This document shows positions 57,433-64,000 of a stretch of 64,000 nucleotides of DNA, piece after piece. Source of the stretch: Asterias rubens (Eukaryota; Echinodermata; Asteroidea; Forcipulatida; Asteriidae); contig NC_047065.1 of the NCBI RefSeq assembly GCF_902459465.1, positions 744,001 to 808,000 of the forward strand. The letters are read 5' to 3'. Each line of letters starts with the position of its first letter. Position 1 is the stretch's first letter. Position numbers and translations under genes: made by a program. The notes beneath the pieces were generated by a model that made no database searches, had not been told where the DNA came from, and was given only the letters and a program-made list of their open reading frames with translations.

Positions 57433-59900
57433 GTATCGGGGAAGTATCGAGTGTTATTTAAACAATCACTGAGAGAGAGAAGATTGATCTCATTTGTATT
57501 TGGGTTAGTTTGGTGCTCTTTACAGGAAGATTCAAGACACAAACAAAGTCAATATTTGAACATCATTTCTGCACAGTGAGGTATGAGAACAACACAAGAC
57601 AGCTGGACTTGTTTTGGTCCTCAGTTTACTGGCCCGATGTTAAAATCACTGGCCTCAGGCCAGCAGTTCAGTGGCCCTGAAGCAATGTTTACCTTATAGT
57701 AAATGGCACATCTTTGAGAAGAAAGGGCACCAAGGCAATTATTAAGGAAAAAAGAAGCTAGTCACAAAGAGGATGAGGGTGGTGTAGGTGTTTCTACATC
57801 ACATTTAGGGAGAAAAAATGGATGAACAAGACTGGTCGTTCATTATGTGAAATCTATTTTTCAAGTTTTGACAAGATCACCTAATATATCTTTCTTAAAA
57901 ACGTGCTTTATTGTTGCACAAGAGCGTTTATTTGTTGTGTATTTAAAAACCAACCTGAATTAGAAATGTATCTTCATATTTTCCTTAAGACAGGACAGGA
58001 AATGCCAAAAGGTAATTGATTGTGTGAATTAAAGTCTGAGAAGAAATTAATCTTAAATTAAAAATAAATTGTTTGAAAATGTAAGAATGATCTAAACTAT
58101 CAAAAGCTGATGTAGGCTCACTAACCAAAAGTGTTTTACTGCCATTAATTAAGAGTGATTACCAAATGTGTACATTCCCTTTAAGTTTCTTGTAATTAAT
58201 TTTAACATTTTGTAAACGGTTTGATTTAGTGTACTATTTAAATGGAGGTTTAAAATGCCTGTTGTTATTGTTGTTGTTATTTATTTAATTTCAATGTGTT
58301 TTGTTTTCATACTCTGTCAAGGACAACTAAACATTGCTAAAAAAAGGAGTCATATTAAATTAGTGAATAATTAGACTTCAGGGCCATTTAAAATAATCAA
58401 TGTTTAAAGGGCTTTTGTTTCTACTTAGAAATTGTCTTGCCCGACCTACTCAACCAAAATTGAGTTTTTTAATTATTGACTGATTGTTTAATGTACCCAT
58501 TTACACAGGAGACAAACGATATGGCCCAAGCGAAGCAGATGTTTGAGGTAAAAATTCTCCAATCTCAGGAGTTTTCAATTGCCACTATGCATATTTTATG
58601 AAGGGAAACCAAATCGCAATTCATAAAAATTTGGAAGTCAATGATTATTCAAAATTGCCCCTCGGTGCAGTCAATTGTTAAGAAAGGTGATGCCAGTTTT
58701 TGCCAAAAAGAAGAAGACGATTTGATTTTTTGATGTTATTCCGTATTTTAATATTAAGATTAATAAAGATAAAGAATTTTCTCAACATTTGTTGATTGGA
58801 CAACTTACCATCGTTTTGTTAGAGTCAGGATCCCTCCTCAAATGACACTGTAAAGAAAGAAAGAAAAACCTAATATTTATGGTCAGTCGCTAAAAATGAG
58901 TGAGCCCTTTGCTTTGATCAACTAGTTTTCAGAAATTCCTTTATAACAAAGTATTAATTTTGTACAAATTATATTGTTTAAAATGTAAATTTTAATTACT
59001 AAATGACTAATGTTTACTGAGTTTCTTTAATTTGGCTTGTTGTTCATTTTAGCTGTTGTTAAAAAGGGGAAATAAAAGCTTCCTTTAATTTGATTTTTTG
59101 CTTGAACAGTTATTTAATAATATGGTAATTCAAATCCAACTGGGTATATGATCACAATCATCCATTGTAGCTAACTGTTTACAAAATGTGTTAAACCCCA
59201 AACAAAAGGTACAATTCGTATAGATACAATGCTAGAATGCTTGATCCCAAAACAAATCATACAAATTGTGCCGCCATATTTCGGCTGTGATAAGAAGCCA
59301 TTAAGTTTTTGCAAAACAAAGGAGTTGGATGTTGCATAACATGGGGGTAAAACAATGGTATGCCTGATCCCATTCGAAGCAAAATCCTAACGAGGTTAGT
59401 CCATTTTGTCGACATATTTTCTCTTCGAAAATATGAAGCCATCAAACTCTTGCAATAAAGGGGTTGGATTTTGCAGAACTTGTGGTATGACGGTGTGAAA
59501 AATAGGGATATGGTGGATGTAAAAACAAGGTGAGTGAGGATTGAGGATGGCAATGTTACATGTAAAGAAGATGCAATAATTGAGTGAACAACGAAAACGT
59601 GACTAAACGGGCATTGAACCTGCGACATCACAGTCAGTTTCCCTTATGGTTTATCACTTGGTAAGAAGTGATTACAGATTGACCAATACAGATAACAGAT
59701 TGACCGGAAATCGTCAATACTTCAAGAAATACCAAACATTTCAGAACTTAAATTGAGTGAAAAGGCTTGTTTTGTTCAGTGAGTTTTTCAAACTTTGTAA
59801 AGTCAGATTGATGCAGATTTTTCAGTTTCGTATGACAAAGCAAAACTTTGTTTAATTGGGAAAATATTTTGGTTGCGAAAAGGAAATTGCACAGCAAAAC

Positions 59901-60288
59901 TTTAAAGGCAGTGGACACTAATGGTAATTGTCAAAGATAGCCTTCACAGTTGGTGTACCTCAACATATGCATAAAATAACAAACCTGTGAAAATTTGAGC
60001 TCAATCTGTCATCGAAGTTGCGAGATAATAATGAAGGAAAAAAAACACCCTTATCACACGAAGTTGTGTGCGTTTAGATGGTTGATTTCGAGACCTCAAA
60101 TTCTGAATCTGAGGTCTCGAAATCAAATTCGTGGAAAATTACTTCTTTCTCGAAAATTATGGCACTTCAGAGGGAGCCGTTTCTCACAATGTTTTATACC
60201 ATCAACCTTTCCCCATTACTAGTCACCAAGAAAGGTTTTATGCCAATAATTATTTTGAGTAATTACCAATAGTGTCCACTGCCTTTAA
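59901..60288. mobile_element. Palindromic MITE, GGCAGTGGACACTATTGG family
   Basis: Full length, inverted ends TTTAAAGGCAGTGGACACTA and AGTGTCCACTGCCTTTAAA. The internal palindrome GAGACCTCAAATTCTGAATCTGAGGTCTC is intact. Orientation is opposite to 12636-13023. Confidence 0.85.
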
Positions 60289-63200
60289 AGAGAATATAGG
60301 GTGATAGACTCTCGGATGAGTACATTGGACTAGAACCAGACGGTGACTAGACCCGGTCCTGATTGGTCAGAACGTTTCCAAACGCACTGCTCCTAGGCCA
60401 ATGACAGAGCTCCACGAGTGAACATAGTGGTGTTAGTTTAATACGAGACTATTAATTGGTTCACCACATTCTCAAAACGGAGACACACAGTGACAGGTTA
60501 AAAACAGGACATCAAGTCTCAACAGGTTTGAAACACAATGATGGATCCGTTAACTCATAGACAGGTCTCTGCGTAACTCATAATATTATCATAAGGGAGT
60601 TCACTAACTATAGAAAATGTTGCTGCGTGTAACTGCTAGATCTGAAGTCCAGACGTCTAACCATTACCACATGGGCACCCCTCGTGGCATTACAACCTTG
60701 CATCTTCACCACATGAACCCCAAGGGGCCATGCTTATCGCCTGGTGGCTCCCATGGGGGTCCTGAAGTCACATTGTATTGTCATTTATCTCTCGGCCAAA
60801 ATACGAGCCCATCTCAAGGGTGCGTCACATCACTGAATGGTTCCTCTTATTTCCAAGATTGTCATACATCTTTCTCACTCTTCTAAACAATTCTTAAGAC
60901 ATTTAAACAGTTTCATAATTCCTGTACGCAGAGTATTTTCTGCAAAACACCTTTTATGAAGTTGGGCCATGGTTCTAGACAAACAAAAACGTTCATTGCA
61001 AATAGGCCATAAAAAAACCAAAACGAAAAGAATTGTTGAAAATGACAAGTTTGTCGTAAAACGAGGACCTCTAAAAGGCACTGGACACTGGACACTATTT
61101 CACTGTGCGTCTTAAAAAGCTTGAAAAAAAAAATTGTGAACTTAGAGGACTTCCTTGTACAACTAAGCACGCATTTCCCCCATTAAGATACACTACATCC
61201 ATATTTTCAAGGAGAAAAAACAATAGGTACCACTGTGTCCATGATGCAGATGCACAAACCAAACACATTGACAACTCATCATGCAATGCCTCAAATCCCA
61301 TATTGAACAGAAAACATAGGACCAAATAACAACGAGATTCTGCAAGACAAATGACGACCTCGAAATGTCTCACATCTGTAGCTGCTATGATTTCGCCCCC
61401 TTCGCCCCCCCCAAAAAGAAATAAACACTGCACTTTTATTAACGGACTTCTGAAGAATACAGCCCCCCCCCCTGTTTCCTGTTGGGGGGCGGTACCACCC
61501 CCTTGAGACGAGTGGTCTCCAAGGGGGACGAACCCCCTTTACCTACAATTCAGGTCAGGGACATAACTCCGATCATTGAGCGCTAAACGGGGTCAAGGAC
61601 ACTGAAAGAGGGACGGGCCATTTGAACTCGGGATTACAAAGACAACAAATACTGAGTTCTGACAGTTTTTATAGAATACTAGATTAGTTTTGGTTGTATA
61701 CCCATATAATACACCGATGTGTGTTAGCACTGTATACTAAGAACGATCCTGAGCTCTGTGGACAAAAAAGAGAGGCATTTTTATTACTCGGTGGGATTCG
61801 AACAAACAAATATTGGTTGATTTTAAAAATGAATTGTATACGTTACCATAAAACTAACCTGTGAAAATTTCATTTAAAAATCTGGAGCGGTTATGTCCAC
61901 ACAGGAAGAGTAATCTGCAATTGAAATACACAATCTGGGAAACCTTACTGTCAGTAACGCTTCTCAGATTAAAATATTTCGGGGTGAGAAGTGATTTCTT
62001 TTTACATAACAGCAGTACTTTAAACAAACTTTCAACATGTTTTACTATCCAAAGCTGCTGAACTTCTTACAACAATTTGTATTGCCATTAATTTTCAGAT
62101 TCATTACCAAACATATAAAGGCTCCAAGTTGTGAAGCATTTCATTACCAAACATATAAAGGCTCCAAGTTGTGAAGCATTTCATTACCAAACATATAAAG
62201 GCTCCAAGTTGTGAAGCATTCACAATTATGTGATGGGAACAAACATTGCCGGTATCACGTTTTCCCCTTAGTAATTTGTGTACAATTGGAGCAGATACTG
62301 ACCAGTTCCTGTTTTGAATAGTTATTACCTAATCCTGTGTTGCCGAACTATAGGTGACATGTCAAATTGTGTTATATCAATATTTGCGGTATGGGCGTTG
62401 CATGCATGAGACTATATTAGAATCATGTCAACATCACTGCCAATATTCATATCACATAACCTGCTTTCAATAACACTAAAGACTACTGGTTTTAATTATA
62501 CTGAAAAGGGGTCCAGGCTGTCCTCAAGCGTCGGCTTGGGGAGATGGCAGAAAACAAAATGGCTATTTACACTCTGCTCAAGATTTATTTCTACTTTATT
62601 CGATTTTAGATAAAACTTACAGCATAAACAAAGTTCGGAGGAAAGATTTCAAATTAAACCACAACCTTCAAAACATGGTTATTAACTTATCGACCTAACT
62701 CCATTAGTAGCTCCAATATTTAGTTACAACAATAAGAACTCCCATTAGTCTGTTTTAGTTTCAAACTATATCACAGCAACATGATTTTCCTCTTTGGGCG
62801 AAATCCTATCGCAGTGATCCGCGACGTTATGAAATGACCCCTTAGATCTTAATGCACTTGGCCCGACGGAAAAGTAATAATGTATTGATGGAAATGTTTC
62901 CAACGATGAATTGTGATCACAAGCTTTAAACTTATACAAGCTCACCCCCCCCCCCTTAAATCCAGGGTAGTCTTCCGAGATGTGGCCCCTGACCTACGGT
63001 TCTTATTTCGGCAAGGGTTCCGGCCTGGGTAGACAGGTTCAATCAAGACACCTGTTTTTGATAATACGTTGTTTTGAACTGATTAATTAAAAAAACAAGA
63101 AATCGCGATTGCCATCTTGCTGTATTTGTTTTGGCACTTTTACAAGTGTCACAATTTACAGGCAACCAGTTCCAGGCAATCTCAAAGAAGAGAATCCATT

Positions 63201-64000
63201 CACATTTGAATCTTCACAAGATTTTCTCGGGAATCGTAAGACATTGTTGGATTTTTTTCATTTGCTACCAAAGTGGTCCTGTAGCATGCACTGCAGTTGG
63301 TTGCCTCCAAGTTGCCTGTAAAAGTTGGCTCGTGTGAACAAGACCCTTAGTTCTCAATGTAAAATACACTCTTGGGAATGATCTAAGAACCACTCAAGAT
63401 TATGACTCTAGTTTCAAACGATTAGAGTGAATTTTATTAAGAAAGTCCCTTCGAAGAAATCATGGGGTATTCCAAGAAGGCGTTTCTTGACAATGATTGA
63501 GTTCTAAGACCAAATTAAGTAGGATTTGAAACTTTGCATGGTGGAAATACGATATGGAAAGGTCTGCGGTAACACCACGATGACTATCTCTACATGAGTT
63601 GGGTGGTTCTGAAAAGAACCGTTGGTTTCAACTCGAAGTTTCGATCAGTTTGCTCTGATCGTCTTCTGGATAAATTACTTTGAAATGTTTGCCTAGACAG
63701 GGTAAGAGCCTTTTAAATCAATGGGGAGGGGATTCGGAGTTTTAATTTGGGCTAATCTCCGTCTAATCTAAAACACATGCCATCTTATTCTTAGAGAGAG
63801 CCATAATTAACTGTCTGAGGTCTTCAAATACTTTTTTTATGAAGCATAGGATCGCGTGAAGTCTAGAGGGTTTCCATTAATATAAAAAATAGAAACATCG
63901 TATTGTTTTTGTCCCCAACCAGTTCGGATCTCACAACTGAACGTATAGTTCCCATGTTGACACTACTACCTCCGTTGTCCTCGCAAGTTGTGTTTTATGT
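60289..64000. other. Right end of window; no gene supported
   Basis: The stretch holds a tRNA-like fragment near 60635-60680 (reverse), SINE remnant 61685-61805, a 40-bp triplicate at 62099-62220, G/C homopolymer runs (61405-61480, 62945-62955) and a fragment of the GTTTGCGGTAACACC MITE at about 63530-63640. Short ORFs here lack any family signature. Confidence 0.5.
62099..62220. repeat. 40-bp tandem triplicate
   Basis: Three exact copies of a unit starting TCATTACCAAACATATAAAG and ending GTTGTGAAGCATT. Confidence 0.95.

Larger units (their letters stand above)
51909..58847 (-). ncRNA. Candidate minus-strand spliced transcript (three exon-like segments)
   Basis: Three short segments have good splice sites on the minus strand: 58847-58809 (TTTACAG acceptor, ATG|GTAAGT donor), 55221-55127 or -55140 (TTTCAG acceptor; strong donor GG|GTAAGT or weak donor AG|GTTAGC) and 51979-51909 (TTTCAG acceptor, AAG|GTAAGC donor). 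With the weak middle donor they join as an open frame of 64 codons containing CHLRRDPDSNKT, ETVWTQCFL and DCTDLVNKTV; with the strong donor the frame stops. So it may be an untranslated or long non-coding RNA antisense to the last ZC3H3 intron, a small Cys-rich secreted or membrane protein missing its ends, or chance. No first or last exon was found. Confidence 0.3.
56863..59900. other. Region after ZC3H3; repeats only
   Basis: Contains a MITE (57062-57192), a SINE (57263-57432) and the most upstream candidate minus-strand exon (58809-58847). Otherwise AT-rich, with no ORF that looks coding. Confidence 0.55.

Noticed and set aside
51909-58847. RAMP-like receptor accessory protein
   Set aside because: A few residues (ETVW, DCT) recalled RAMP ectodomains, but exons are incomplete, the best donor gives a stop and the similarity is too weak to name.
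60617-60886. 89-codon plus-strand ORF with His/Gly-rich sequence
   Set aside because: Includes a reversed tRNA-like fragment and has no splice or family support.

Overview
This is intron-rich, AT-rich animal nuclear DNA, not bacterial or viral. The gene set is metazoan: an RBR ubiquitin ligase of the HOIL-1 type, MTBP, ribosomal protein eL14, METTL9 and ZC3H3. The dense tRNA-derived SINEs, palindromic MITEs and long minisatellites, including a palindromic family whose ends read GGCAGTGGACACTATTGGTAAT, resemble what I recall of sea star (asteroid) genomes. I call it an echinoderm, probably a forcipulate sea star; the exact species is inference. Exon boundaries below come from reading GT/AG sites and checking that phases join without stops.

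Layout. 1-2262 holds the 3' end of an unrecognised gene (+) with an acidic C-terminus. 5635-9198 holds the last five coding exons of RBCK1/HOIL-1 (+), covering the whole RING-IBR-RING module; its last intron carries a CTGG array, and a 119-bp minisatellite starts about 220 bp after the stop. 14603-19330 is a two-exon orphan single-pass membrane protein with a long disordered tail (+). 20420-22550 is a roughly 50-bp minisatellite of about 40 copies. 23042-34635 is a complete 16-exon MTBP gene (-, 916 aa) with a truncated R4/Dong-like retroelement inside a TAA microsatellite in one intron. 34737-37481 is a complete RPL14 gene (+), head to head with MTBP across about 100 bp. 38793-42213 is METTL9 (-), head to head with ZC3H3 (+, 11 exons, 42328-56862, about 1142 aa). 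56863-64000 holds repeats and no gene I can support.

Functionally the genes are housekeeping or regulatory: linear-ubiquitin signalling or ester ubiquitination (RBCK1), replication origin firing (MTBP), translation (RPL14), histidine N1-methylation (METTL9) and mRNA export/3'-end processing (ZC3H3). They are not an operon, but two adjacent pairs (MTBP/RPL14 and METTL9/ZC3H3) each share a compact divergent promoter, and both promoters have a copy of the same palindromic MITE family in the first intron of one partner. The most unusual items are this double arrangement, the SINE-tail/TAA/retroelement nest that touches an MTBP splice acceptor, a METTL9 first exon that lacks an ATG, the orphan membrane protein, and a possible antisense spliced transcript in and beyond the last ZC3H3 intron. 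I found no convincing wholly new multi-gene system.
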